Below, one piece after another: positions 1 through 10,215 of a DNA stretch of 47,510 bases. The notes beneath the pieces were generated by a model that worked only from the letters and a program-made list of their open reading frames with translations, searched no databases and was not told the DNA's origin. The stretch comes from an uncultured Anaerolineales bacterium (lineage in GTDB: Bacteria; Chloroflexota; Anaerolineae; Aggregatilineales; Aggregatilineaceae): the NCBI GenBank assembly GCA_937135955.1, contig CAKZOB010000023.1, positions 1-47,510 of the forward strand. The letters run 5' to 3'. Position numbers and translations under genes: made by a program. Within the stretch, counting starts at the first letter, position 1. The number at the start of each line of letters is the position of its first letter.

Positions 1-1616
1 TAGTAGTAATCGTAGCCGTAGCCGTAGCCTTCGTCGCGACGGCGCACCGCGTTGAGCACCAGACCCTTAATGTCTATCTCCAGCGAGGCCAGGCGTTCCT
101 TGGCCCGCAGCGCGCCCGCCGGGCGAGTCTTGCCCGCCTCGATCACCATCACCGCGGGCACGCCCAGGTTCGACGCCAGCACCGCGCTGTCGGCGGCGAT
201 GAGCACCGGCGGCGTGTCAATCAGGATGATGTCAATATCCGGCGAAGAGCGGAAGAGCTTAAACCACTGCTGCATATTGGCCGAGCCGAGCACCTCCGCC
301 GGGTTGAGCGGAAGATAGCCGCAGGGGATCAGGTACAGGCCGGGGATTTCTGTCTCGTGGATGCACTCGGCATAGGTGTCGGGCAGCCGATACAGCGAGA
401 AACTGCTACCGCTCAGTTCGCCGGGATCGAGCGCCAGCAGGGTGGTCAGGCCGACGCGACTGTCCACATTGAAGATCTCGTGCAGGCGCGGGCGACGCAG
501 GTCGGCATCAATCAGCAGCACGCGCCAGCCAGCCATGGCCATCGTCACCGCCAGGTTGGCCACGGTGATCGTCTTGCCGTCGCCAGGGCCAGGGCTGGTG
601 ACCAGGAACACCGCCTTGCCCCCATTGGCGGAGAACATCAGGTTGGTGCGCAGGGTGCGGTATTCTTCGGCGATGGGCGAATCCGGCTGCCGGTAGGCGA
701 TCAGCCGCTCCGAATAGCTATCGCGCGCTTTGCCGAACTTGGGGATGACGGCCAGCGTAGGCAGGCCCAGCGCCTGTGTGGCCTGGTCTACGGTGCGGAT
801 GGTGTCGTCGAGATATTCCAGTAACAGCACCAGGCCAAAAGCCAGCGCCGCACCCACCATCGCGCCCAGAACGGTCGTCTGGAACGTGTCGCGCGGCTGC
901 TTGCCCAGCGAATGCGCCGGTTCGACAATCTCCAGCGCGTTGGTGCGTTGCTGCAGGCGAGTGACAGTGTCGCTGAACTGAGCGATATTTGCGGACGTTT
1001 CGTTGATCTGGGTGATGAGCGTGTTGTATTGCTCGTTCAGCCGTTCCAGTTCGGATGGATTGGTGGTTTGCGCGATCTGCGCCTGCAGCGCCGTCAGACG
1101 CTGGCGCGACTGTTCGAGTTGCTGAGTCAGGCGGGCGATCTCCTGGGTGGCCAGGTCTACCTGGGCCTGTTGTTCGGGCGTCAGGTTGGTGGGGCTTTGC
1201 AAGATAAGTTGTTTGGCCACCTCGTCCACCATCTGCACCACCAGGATCGGGTCGGTGTGTGTGGCTGTCAGGCGGATGAAGGTGGTGCCTTCGATGACGC
1301 TTGCTGAGAGCGAGCCGCTGAGCGCGCCAACGGAAACGGGCAGGTCGCCTTCCTCAATAGCCGCTTCCAAGACAGAGCGGCTCTTGGCGAGCACGACGTA
1401 GTTCTGCGCCAGTTGCTGGCCGGTGTAAATCTCGCCCGCGGTAGGGTTCGGAGCCTGGAAGTATGACCCAACGGAGATGGTCGCACTGGCCCGATAAACG
1501 TCTATCTGTCGGCTGGCCTGCAGGTAGGCCGCGCCTCCGGCCAGGAAGGCCGCGAGCACGAGCAACCAGAGCCACCTGCGGATAAGCCGTATATACTGGG
1601 CGAGTTCTGTTTCCAT
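1..1616 (-). CDS. Polysaccharide biosynthesis tyrosine autokinase (Wzc/CpsCD type), 3' end cut by window
   Basis: Membrane chain-length regulator fused to a bacterial tyrosine kinase, which would control polymerisation and export of capsule or exopolysaccharide at the cytoplasmic membrane. The reading frame is open from ATG at 1616 to the window edge, about 538 codons. Order of parts: N-terminal Wzz domain with a membrane helix near residues 15-35, a Gln-rich coiled coil near 160-225, a second helix near 243-265, then the kinase. The kinase shows Walker A SPGPGDGKT (Lys348), Walker A' LLIDADLRRP near 376 and Walker B IILIDTPP near 460. The last visible residues are a Tyr cluster, GYGYGYDYY, the autophosphorylation tail expected of this family. 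AAAGGA lies a few bases before the ATG. A fused Wzz and kinase is the usual Gram-negative layout but is also common in Chloroflexota. The family call is firm; the polysaccharide is unknown. Confidence 0.93.
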   Translation of the reverse strand, partial: METELAQYIRLIRRWLWLLVLAAFLAGGAAYLQASRQIDVYRASATISVGSYFQAPNPTAGEIYTGQQLAQNYVVLAKSRSVLEAAIEEGDLPVSVGALSGSLSASVIEGTTFIRLTATHTDPILVVQMVDEVAKQLILQSPTNLTPEQQAQVDLATQEIARLTQQLEQSRQRLTALQAQIAQTTNPSELERLNEQYNTLITQINETSANIAQFSDTVTRLQQRTNALEIVEPAHSLGKQPRDTFQTTVLGAMVGAALAFGLVLLLEYLDDTIRTVDQATQALGLPTLAVIPKFGKARDSYSERLIAYRQPDSPIAEEYRTLRTNLMFSANGGKAVFLVTSPGPGDGKTITVANLAVTMAMAGWRVLLIDADLRRPRLHEIFNVDSRVGLTTLLALDPGELSGSSFSLYRLPDTYAECIHETEIPGLYLIPCGYLPLNPAEVLGSANMQQWFKLFRSSPDIDIILIDTPPVLIAADSAVLASNLGVPAVMVIEAGKTRPAGALRAKERLASLEIDIKGLVLNAVRRRDEGYGYGYDYY

Positions 1617-1759
1617 CTCCAGTTCCTTTAAGCGGGGAGCCAGAAAGTCAGAAAAAACCGGCAGCTAAGGAGATGGGCAGTGTCTGTGTGCAGTGTCCCC
1701 CACCGGTCAGCGCTGAACCGTTGTTTCCCCCAACATCCCGCCAGCTTAGATCAATCGTG

Positions 1760-1765
1760 ATTATA
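1760..1765 (-). promoter_or_regulatory. Possible -10 element for the tyrosine autokinase
   Basis: Read on the minus strand this is TATAAT, in an AT-rich patch about 145 bases before the autokinase ATG. No good -35 lies at the right distance, so this is a weak call. The gene-free stretch 1617-1965 holds this site, the forward promoter candidate at 1893-1920, and nothing else I recognise. Confidence 0.3.
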
Positions 1766-1892
1766 ACGTGAGTGAGGCCAGTGCAAAAGCGGGTTTCCCG
1801 TGGGGATGCATACACTGGCTGTCAGCGGCTGCGCTCGATGGCCCGCAGCAAAGCTGCTGACAACCGGTGCTCGCGCCCCGAATCCAAATTCC

Positions 1893-1920
1893 TTGTCTGT
1901 CGGTCAAATCGGTGTACACT
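1893..1920 (+). promoter_or_regulatory. Possible promoter of the 1966-6546 gene set
   Basis: TTGTCT (1893-1898) and TACACT (1915-1920) are separated by 16 bases and lie 45 bases before the ATG at 1966. Each hexamer matches four of six consensus positions. Confidence 0.35.
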
Positions 1921-1965
1921 CAGAGCGTGATACAGAGCGTTGCTAAGAAGAAAGCGACAGGGTAG

Positions 1966-3729
1966 ATGAGCGAGCAGGACCGGACGATTCTGGACACATT
2001 GCTGAGCAATTACCGCTTCGAGTGTCAGCCGCAACCTGTACAGGTGAGTGCCTTAGAACTGACGCACGTCTTCGGCACCCAGGAGCCGGTGCGTTCTCAG
2101 CCCGACGGACGCGCGCAGTCACTGCGGGTCTTGGGCTGGCTGCACGTCGAATACATAGACGCCGCGGTGCCGCTCGACAAGCGGGGCGAGATGGTGGTGG
2201 CTATTCAGCAGCGCGCGCGGGAGCGGCTTGCCCAGAACCCGGCGCTGTCGCCGGAAGAGCATCTGCAGGTGAGCTGGTTTTTCGAAAGGACGCGCTCAGC
2301 CGAAAGCCCGCAACAACTGAGCCAACGGGTGTGGCTGGCGACAGTGCTCTACAACCTGGGACTGCGCGGGCTGGCCTTCAACGAAGAGGGAGAAATCCTG
2401 TACGAGGGGGGCCGGACGCCCCGCATCGGCGGCGCACCCGATATGGCCCTTGAGCTGGCCTGGCAATGCGCGTCGCCAGTGCTCTACACGGCCAGCTATC
2501 GCCAGGCGGATGGCGTTGTCTGGCGCGGCAAGGGGCGTCAGCGCTGGCACATCTACCGCATCACCCTCGACCCGGTGGCGCGCGTGCTGTTCGAGCGCGA
2601 AAAACCGCAGGTCTGGGAAAAAGTGGCGCTCATCGTGGCCAGCGACACTCACGCCAAGCGCCCGCAGCTACCGCGCGACTTCTACGGCGGAGACGCCTTT
2701 CAGCAGGCGTGCATAGACGCGCAGGATCAGCAGTTCGATCATATCCTGGTGCTCTCGCCCAGGCATGGCGTGCTGTCGCTGGACGACATAGTCACCTCCG
2801 ATGATTCCTGGCAAAAGGTGGCCAAAAGCTGGTCCCGGACATGGGAGGCCAAGGCCCTGCAGCGCCTGGGCCTCTACCTCTATGGGACGCCGCCCACCGA
2901 GATCAAAGATCCGCACGAAGTCAACTGGTGGGCCTGGCTCAACCCGCGGTCGAGCTACGAATTGTTCTTCTTCGGCAGCGGGTTTCCGGTCGCTGCGCTG
3001 GCCAGCTTTGTTCAGGATGAGCGTTCCCGCGCTCCCATGTCTTTCCCCAAGGTGTTGCTCCACTCGCCGCGTCCGGGCTATCAGGCGGTGCAGTCCGACC
3101 TATACGACGAGTTCGAAGTATTTGACGACTTTGATGATGAGTTCGAGGCGTTCGACTTCCAGGGCCTGCCAGACCTGGACGAGCAATTGCAGCAAGACCT
3201 GGAAGAACTGTTCGCCTGGTCTGCCAGGTTCGCCGAGAGCGTCAACGTGTCGTTCCCGCCCACCGGCGACGAATGGTCTCTGACGCCCCACGAGACGATC
3301 GTCCCGGCGCGCCTGCTGGCCCTCAATACCGAGGACATAGACGAGGTGCTCGATCTGCTGAGCGATGTCGCCTTCACCCTGGAGCGTCCGCTCTCCATTC
3401 ATCTGCTGCTCAACGCGCGCGCTGGCCTGCACAACCTGCTGGAGGTTGCGCACAACGTCGTGCACGACGATCGCGAGGGCATTCGCGATGTGCTCAAGCG
3501 GGTGCCTGAGCCTTCGTTGGCACGGTATATCGAGACGGCGCTCCAGCAACCCAATCGCGAAGATCGGCTGTGCAGCCTGCTGACGCTCGCCGAGCCGTTG
3601 TCTCTGCTGTCCATCCACATCTCCGAGTCGCTCAACCAGCAATTGATGGTGTGGCTGCAAACCTATCTGGCTAGTGCGTTGCAACAGCATATGCGCAAGC
3701 AGGCTGATGGCAACGGCGATCAGCCCTGA
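1966..3729 (+). CDS. Uncharacterised 587-residue protein with a DUF6884-like region
   Basis: I do not recognise the whole protein. Residues about 220-290 read like the DUF6884/YaaA-like fold: a hydrophobic strand (VALIVASD), then a basic stretch with RDFYGGDAFQQA, then HILVLSPRHGVLSLDDIV. That order (strand, R-D-x-Y, strand, S-x-x-H-G) is what I associate with that family. The flanks are unassigned: the N-terminal 200 residues are mixed alpha/beta, residues about 379-415 form a very acidic Asp/Glu/Phe-rich linker, and the rest is helical. There is no signal peptide or membrane helix, so it is probably cytoplasmic. An in-frame TAG directly before the ATG fixes the start. The next gene begins 51 bases downstream on the same strand with its own GGAGG, so cotranscription is possible. 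Function unknown. Confidence 0.8.
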   Translation: MSEQDRTILDTLLSNYRFECQPQPVQVSALELTHVFGTQEPVRSQPDGRAQSLRVLGWLHVEYIDAAVPLDKRGEMVVAIQQRARERLAQNPALSPEEHLQVSWFFERTRSAESPQQLSQRVWLATVLYNLGLRGLAFNEEGEILYEGGRTPRIGGAPDMALELAWQCASPVLYTASYRQADGVVWRGKGRQRWHIYRITLDPVARVLFEREKPQVWEKVALIVASDTHAKRPQLPRDFYGGDAFQQACIDAQDQQFDHILVLSPRHGVLSLDDIVTSDDSWQKVAKSWSRTWEAKALQRLGLYLYGTPPTEIKDPHEVNWWAWLNPRSSYELFFFGSGFPVAALASFVQDERSRAPMSFPKVLLHSPRPGYQAVQSDLYDEFEVFDDFDDEFEAFDFQGLPDLDEQLQQDLEELFAWSARFAESVNVSFPPTGDEWSLTPHETIVPARLLALNTEDIDEVLDLLSDVAFTLERPLSIHLLLNARAGLHNLLEVAHNVVHDDREGIRDVLKRVPEPSLARYIETALQQPNREDRLCSLLTLAEPLSLLSIHISESLNQQLMVWLQTYLASALQQHMRKQADGNGDQP

Positions 3730-3780
3730 AGAGGATAACCGTTTGCGCACGGTGCGCCCGCGCCTGGAGGAAACCGACCC

Positions 3781-5799
<2,019 letters not shown>

Positions 5800-5823
5800 C
5801 GATGGCGTCAGGGGGGCAGGGGG

Positions 5824-6546
5824 ATGACCGAACTGCTCTATCAGCAGGATAGCTATCTGCAGACGTTCTCTGCCGAAGTGGTTGCCGTGGACGAAGAACG
5901 GCATGGCCTGGTGCTCGACCGGACGGCGTTCTATCCGGGCGGGGGTGGGCAACCGCCCGATACCGGCACGCTGGAGTATAACGGCGGCGTCTACCGCGTC
6001 GAGTGCGCTTATTCGGCGCAGAGGCAGGTGATACACATCCTCGACCTGACCGCCCCGCTCCCGCCGGTGGGGGCCGCGGTGCTGGGCAAACTGGACTGGG
6101 AACGCCGCTATCAGTTGATGCGCACGCATACCGCCATGCATATCCTGTGCGGGGTGGTCTTCCGCGACTACGGCGCGCTGGTCACCGGCGGCGACATGGA
6201 GCCGCTGAAGGGGCGCATGGATTTCGAATTCGAGACCATGCACAAAGAGCTGGTGACGACCATCGAGGAAGCCGTCAATCGCGAGGTGGCCAACGCTCGC
6301 CAGGTGCGCGTCGCCATCCTGCCCCGCGAAGAAGCCTTCCAGATTCCCGACCTGATCCGCACCAAGATCAACCTGCTGCCGGCGGGCATTCGCCAGGTGC
6401 GCGTGGTGGAGATCGTGGGGCTGGACATGCAGGCCGACGGAGGCGCACACGTCCGCAATACGTCCGAGGTCGGGCATATCCGCGTGGTGGACTACAAGAG
6501 CAAGGGGCGGATCAACAAGCGCATCTATATCGAACTGGAGCCGTGA
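5824..6546 (+). CDS. alaX: AlaX-type alanyl-tRNA editing protein
   Basis: Free-standing editing domain that hydrolyses mischarged Ser- or Gly-tRNA(Ala). The N-terminal part is AlaRS-like, with the FYPGGGGQPPDTG stretch at about 38-50. The zinc site begins with His102 and His106 (HTAMH). The second half of the site, normally CxxxH, reads D205-G-G-A-H209, so the usual Cys is Asp here. The following RNTSEVGHIRVV stretch is typical of the SAD domain. There is no catalytic or C-Ala domain; 240 residues fits the mid-sized AlaX class. It starts 24 bases after the oxidoreductase stop, with a G-rich Shine-Dalgarno (GGGGGCAGGGGG), and is probably in the same transcript. The oxidoreductase neighbour does not suggest a functional link. 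Confidence 0.9.
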   Translation: MTELLYQQDSYLQTFSAEVVAVDEERHGLVLDRTAFYPGGGGQPPDTGTLEYNGGVYRVECAYSAQRQVIHILDLTAPLPPVGAAVLGKLDWERRYQLMRTHTAMHILCGVVFRDYGALVTGGDMEPLKGRMDFEFETMHKELVTTIEEAVNREVANARQVRVAILPREEAFQIPDLIRTKINLLPAGIRQVRVVEIVGLDMQADGGAHVRNTSEVGHIRVVDYKSKGRINKRIYIELEP

Positions 6547-6550
6547 GGGG

Positions 6551-6670
6551 GCATTTCAGTTCAGTGCACGAGCGCAAGCGAACTGAGGCGGATTTCTGAA
6601 TGCGAGCAGCGCTGACCTCACCCCCGCGCCGGGCACATCGCTGACACCCCTTGCCCGCACCCCCTGCGAG
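6551..6670 (+). repeat. Intergenic repeat, copy 1 (module E plus right end of R)
   Basis: Lies between the convergent alaX and VWA genes. Bases 6551-6610 (GCATTTCAGTT... ACTGAGGCGGAT) recur inverted at 17440-17488. Bases 6609-6669 carry CCTCACCCCC, GGGCACATCGCTGA and TTGCCCGCACCCCCT, the right part of the R family. The palindrome core is deleted in this copy. Confidence 0.75.
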
Positions 6671-6687
6671 AGTCCGCTCGAAGCCTC

Positions 6688-8079
6688 TCACAACAGGATG
6701 CGATCCACCGCGGCGGCCAGTTGAGCCAGGTTGCGCACCTGATATAGCTCGCTGCACAGCGGCGCATAGATCAGCATATCGCTGTCGCCGGTGCCCCACT
6801 GCGCCGGATATTCCGGGTTCAGCCAGATCAGGCGGCGCGCGCGGCGGCTCAGGCGACCGAGCACGTCCAGGGCCGGATCATTGTAGTTGTTGCGCCCGTC
6901 GCCCAGGACAATCAGGGTGGTGCGGTGATCGACTGTGTCCAGATAGCGCGCCTCGAACTGCCGCAGGCTGGTTCCCAGGTCGGTGTTGTAGTAACCGGGC
7001 GGTAACTTGGTCAACACCACGTGAACAGCCTGATCGATGGGGTGCGCTGCCAGGTCGGGCGTCACGTCTTCCAGGTGATCAATGTAGGCGAAGCTGCGCG
7101 TCTTCTGCACCTGATCCTGCAGCTCGTAGAGCAGGCGCAGGAAGAATTCGGCGACCGGCCTCATGGAGGTGCTCACGTCGAGCAAAACGACCAGCTTGGG
7201 CTTGAGGCGGCGCTGACGGAAGCGCATTTCGAACGGCACGCCGCTATAGCGCAGGTTGGCGCGTAGCGTCGCCTTGGGGTCGAGCTTGCCCCGCTTGCCC
7301 CGTTTCTGACGCAGGGCCGCCCGCGTGCGCAGACGGGCCGCCAGCCGACGCACCTGCTCGCGCAACTGCTCCATCTCCGCCGGTGACAGGCTGCTGAAGG
7401 GGCGTTCGAGCAGGTCGTGACGGGGTGGGCGACGCTGCGCCTGCTCAACGCGCCGATCTTCCAGGCGCTGCCCGGCGAAGTCGGCCAATTGCTGTTGCAG
7501 GCGCGCCTGGTTTTCGGCCACCTGCTGCCGCAGTTGCTCGATGGTTTCCGGATCCATGCCCGCTACGGCCAGCATTTCCCACAGTTGCTCCAGCAATTCC
7601 TGGAGTTGCTGCCAGTCCAGCAGGGCCAGCAGGCGGCGCGCGGCGCGTTGCACCTGACCGGGCGACTGCGGCGACATCTGATCCAGCCCGGCCTGTTCGG
7701 CCAGTGCCTCCAGGTCTTCCTGAGAGGGCTGCTGACCGCTGAGCAACCATTGCAGCAGACGTTGCAGGTCGCGGGCCAGTTCGCGCAGCAGTTCTTGCAG
7801 CGCCTCCTGCAACTGCTGTTGCTGCTCTGGCGACAGGCCGCTCTGCGGGTCGAGCAAAGGAGGCGCAAACGCGCCGAAATAGCGCTCGAATAGCTCCTCG
7901 AAGGTGGGGAACGCCTCAGCCTCTTTGATCAGCGTCGAGCGCAGGCTCAGGCGGAAGGTATCGCGGTCGCGCACGCCGAGTTGCTCGATGGCCCGCCAGG
8001 CATCCTGACTTTCGGCCAGGGAGACGCGCACACCCGCCGCCCGCAGCGCCGCGATGAACCTAGCGATACGGTCTTCCAT
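6688..8079 (-). CDS. VWA-domain protein (CoxE-like), partner of the MoxR ATPase
   Basis: Cytoplasmic von Willebrand A protein thought to act with a MoxR ATPase in assembling or activating metalloenzymes or other complexes. The C-terminal VWA domain has a complete MIDAS: Asp301-x-Ser303-x-Ser305 (DVSTSM), Thr370 (DLGTS) and Asp394 (LGDGRNN). Residues about 84-240 are extremely Gln/Leu/Glu-rich helices, probably a long coiled coil. I place the start at ATG 8079, 17 codons inside the longest frame, because AAGGAGG sits eight bases before it; it then overlaps the moxR stop by 20 bases, which implies translational coupling. Length is 463 residues. No carbon-monoxide dehydrogenase or other client gene is visible nearby, so the substrate complex is unknown. 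Confidence 0.9.
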   Translation of the reverse strand: MEDRIARFIAALRAAGVRVSLAESQDAWRAIEQLGVRDRDTFRLSLRSTLIKEAEAFPTFEELFERYFGAFAPPLLDPQSGLSPEQQQQLQEALQELLRELARDLQRLLQWLLSGQQPSQEDLEALAEQAGLDQMSPQSPGQVQRAARRLLALLDWQQLQELLEQLWEMLAVAGMDPETIEQLRQQVAENQARLQQQLADFAGQRLEDRRVEQAQRRPPRHDLLERPFSSLSPAEMEQLREQVRRLAARLRTRAALRQKRGKRGKLDPKATLRANLRYSGVPFEMRFRQRRLKPKLVVLLDVSTSMRPVAEFFLRLLYELQDQVQKTRSFAYIDHLEDVTPDLAAHPIDQAVHVVLTKLPPGYYNTDLGTSLRQFEARYLDTVDHRTTLIVLGDGRNNYNDPALDVLGRLSRRARRLIWLNPEYPAQWGTGDSDMLIYAPLCSELYQVRNLAQLAAAVDRILL

Positions 8080-8992
8080 TGCCACTGCCTCCTTCGCTGC
8101 GCCGCAGCATCCGGCGTGCCCGTTCGACATCCGCCTCGTACTTCAGCAGCACGGTGAGCGTGTTGTCCAGTACGTCGGGGTCAAGCGCCTGTGCGTTGAG
8201 GGCGACCAGCGCGCGCGCCCAGTCGAGCGTCTCGCTGACGCTGGGGTTCTTCTTGAGATCAAGCTGTCGCAGCGACTGCACCACCTCGACCGCCTGTTGC
8301 GCCAGGCGGGGGGCCAGTTCGGGCACTTTCAGCCGCACGATCTGCAATTCCTGGGCGGTGTCGGGGTAGTCAATGTAGAGATACAGGCAGCGCCGCTTGA
8401 GCGCTTCGCTCAGCTCGCGGGTGTTGTTGCTGGTGAGGAAGACCGCCGGGTGCTGCCGCGCGGCAATCGTGCCGATCTCCGGAATGCTCACCTGAAAGTC
8501 GCTGAGCACTTCCAGCAAGAAGGCTTCGAACTCAGCATCGGCGCGGTCAATCTCGTCAATCAGCAGGGCGGTCGGGTGCTCGTTTTGGATCGCTCGCAAC
8601 AGGGGGCGCGCCAGCAGGAAACGGTCGGAAAAGAAGACGTCTTCCTCGCGGGCCAGCCGATCGGCGGCCTCGCCCAGTGAGCTGGCGTCGGCCAGCAGAT
8701 CGGCCAGCTTGTCGCGCAGCAACTGCGTATAGAGCATCTGCTTGGCGTACTCCCATTCATAGAGCGCCTTGCTCTCGTCCAGCCCCTCATAACATTGCAG
8801 GCGCACCAGTTCGCGCCCGCTGGCGGCGGCCCACGCCTTGCTCAGTTCGGTCTTGCCGACACCGGCAGGGCCTTCGGCCAGGATGGGCTTGCCCAGCTTT
8901 TCGGCCAGAAAGACAACAGTGGCGATCTCGTCGTTGGCGATGTACTGCTGCCCCGCGAGCGCCTGACGGACTTCCTCTACTGTGGCGAACAT
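8060..8992 (-). CDS. MoxR-family AAA+ ATPase
   Basis: AAA+ chaperone-like ATPase that works with the VWA protein encoded immediately downstream. Walker A GPAGVGKT is at residues 41-48, Walker B LLIDEID at 143-149, sensor-1 TSNN at 187-190 and a basic KRR at about 199-201 in the arginine-finger region. At 310 residues it is a normal MoxR length. GAGGAAGGA precedes the ATG. The minus-strand promoter at 9112-9141 lies 120 bases upstream, so moxR is the first gene of a two-gene operon. Confidence 0.94.
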   Translation of the reverse strand: MFATVEEVRQALAGQQYIANDEIATVVFLAEKLGKPILAEGPAGVGKTELSKAWAAASGRELVRLQCYEGLDESKALYEWEYAKQMLYTQLLRDKLADLLADASSLGEAADRLAREEDVFFSDRFLLARPLLRAIQNEHPTALLIDEIDRADAEFEAFLLEVLSDFQVSIPEIGTIAARQHPAVFLTSNNTRELSEALKRRCLYLYIDYPDTAQELQIVRLKVPELAPRLAQQAVEVVQSLRQLDLKKNPSVSETLDWARALVALNAQALDPDVLDNTLTVLLKYEADVERARRMLRRSEGGSGNGRPYR

Positions 8993-9111
8993 CGCGTTTT
9001 TTCCTTCCTCAACCCCGATTCCACTACGTTGCAGACCCGGCGCTGGCCAGACCCTGCTTGCTCAGCCCGCTGGAGCGGGGGCGCTAACAAGACTGGGCGC
9101 ACCCTCTCAAT

Positions 9112-9141
9112 ATTTTACGATATTATTGTGATTTATATCAA
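9112..9141 (-). promoter_or_regulatory. Promoter of the moxR-VWA operon
   Basis: On the minus strand TTGATA (9141-9136) and TAAAAT (9117-9112) are 18 bases apart; each matches five of six consensus bases. They sit in a clearly AT-rich island in an otherwise GC-rich intergenic stretch. The transcript would start near 9105, leaving about 110 bases of leader. Confidence 0.55.
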
Positions 9142-9224
9142 TTAAGCGTCTGATGAGAAAAAGATACATTTTACGAAAGTTCACGTTCGGCTGATAATGC
9201 AGCAGACAAGGCGCTTAATTTGAG
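9138..9224. repeat. AT-rich segment bounded by an imperfect inverted repeat
   Basis: TCAATTAAGCG at the left end faces CGCTTAATTTGA at the right end, with an inner TCTG/CAGA pair after a short bulge. The segment between is AT-rich and has no reading frame. It could be a remnant of a small transposable element or a leader structure; the right arm touches repeat copy 2. Confidence 0.4.
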
Positions 9225-9366
9225 GGCGCGCGCAACATATGACGGGCCGTGTGCTGGGCTGTGATTGACCTCACCCCCAGCCTCGCTGCGCTCGGCTTGG
9301 AGGCGCGTCAGCGCCGAGCGGGGGTGAGGTAAGTTCCCGCACCGGGCACATCGCTGACAACCCCCG
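9217..9366 (+). repeat. Intergenic repeat R, copy 2 (complete)
   Basis: A full copy: left module with GGGCCGTGTGCTGGGCTGTG, palindrome arms CCTCACCCCC (about 9269-9278) and GGGGGTGAGG (9320-9329) around a GCTCGGC/GCCGAGC inner stem, then GGGCACATCGCTGA and a C-run ending one base before the permease stop codon. It lies between the permease 3' end and the moxR promoter. The gene-free stretch 8993-9366 holds this repeat, the inverted repeat at 9138-9224 and the promoter. Confidence 0.88.
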
Positions 9367-10215
9367 CTATATCACCACGCGCGGGTACATCTTCGCGCCG
9401 ATCAGGAGCAGCCCGGCGCTCACCAGCACCAACACCCCGAAGTCTACCAGCAGCCCGGTCGCGCTGCTCTGCCCGATCATCAGGGCGCGCAGCATATCTA
9501 CTTCGTAGGACAGGGGGTTGATGCGCGCCAGCACTTTGAGCCAGTCTGGCATGATGTCAATGGGGTAAATGGCGTTGCTGGCGAAGAACAGCGGCATGGT
9601 CAGCACCTGCCCGATGCCCATGAAGCGCTCGCGGGTCTTGACCAGGCAGGCAATGATCAGCGAAAACGTCGAAAACAGGATTGCCCCCAGGATCACCGCC
9701 GTCAGCACGCCGAGCAACGCCAGCGGGTGCAGGTTGAGGTTGACGCCCAGCAGCAGCGCCAGCAAGTAGATGAAGGTCGCCTGTGTCAGCGCCCGCACGC
9801 CCGCCGAAAGCGCCTTGCCGAGCACTAGCGCCGCGCGCGGCGTAGGACTGGCCAGGAACTTGTGTACGATCCCCAGGTCGCGCTCCCAGATGATGGCGAT
9901 GCCGCTGAAAATGGCGATGAACAGCACGCTCTGGGCCAGAATGCCGGGAGCCATGAAGTCGAGATAGGGCACGTCGCCCGTGGGGATGGCCCGCGTGCGG
10001 GTGAAAACCTGCCCGAAGACCAGCAGCCATAGTGCCGGTTGCACCGCCCGCGTGATCAACTCAGTGGGGTCGTGCCGCAGCTTGCGCGCCTCCAGCTCGG
10101 CGATGACCAGAGTCTTGCGCAGGAAGTTGACGAAGGTGTGCAGACCGGTCAGCGGGCGCAGCAGGCGTTGGCTAGCCAAGCCGCCGCGCGGTACGCCGTG
10201 CTCTTGCAGCGTCAC
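9367..10215 (-). CDS. ABC-2 type transporter permease (DrrB-like)
   Basis: Membrane subunit of an exporter of the daunorubicin-resistance type; it pairs with the ATPase encoded just upstream. About six hydrophobic helices follow a cytoplasmic N-terminus of about 45 residues. The conserved ABC-2 stretch FFASNAIYPIDIMPDWLKVLARINPLSY, with the typical P-x-W and NP, lies in the second half (about 200-230). The longest frame begins at 10359, but GGAGGG followed seven bases later by GTG at 10215 gives a better start (282 residues) that overlaps the ATPase gene by 44 bases. The substrate is unknown; the MarR gene heading the operon suggests a toxic or drug-like compound. Confidence 0.88.
   Translation of the reverse strand: MTLQEHGVPRGGLASQRLLRPLTGLHTFVNFLRKTLVIAELEARKLRHDPTELITRAVQPALWLLVFGQVFTRTRAIPTGDVPYLDFMAPGILAQSVLFIAIFSGIAIIWERDLGIVHKFLASPTPRAALVLGKALSAGVRALTQATFIYLLALLLGVNLNLHPLALLGVLTAVILGAILFSTFSLIIACLVKTRERFMGIGQVLTMPLFFASNAIYPIDIMPDWLKVLARINPLSYEVDMLRALMIGQSSATGLLVDFGVLVLVSAGLLLIGAKMYPRVVI

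Noticed and set aside
357-1307. Several plus-strand open frames of 80-155 codons
   Set aside because: They are shadows of the tyrosine autokinase reading on the minus strand, which is intact to the window edge.
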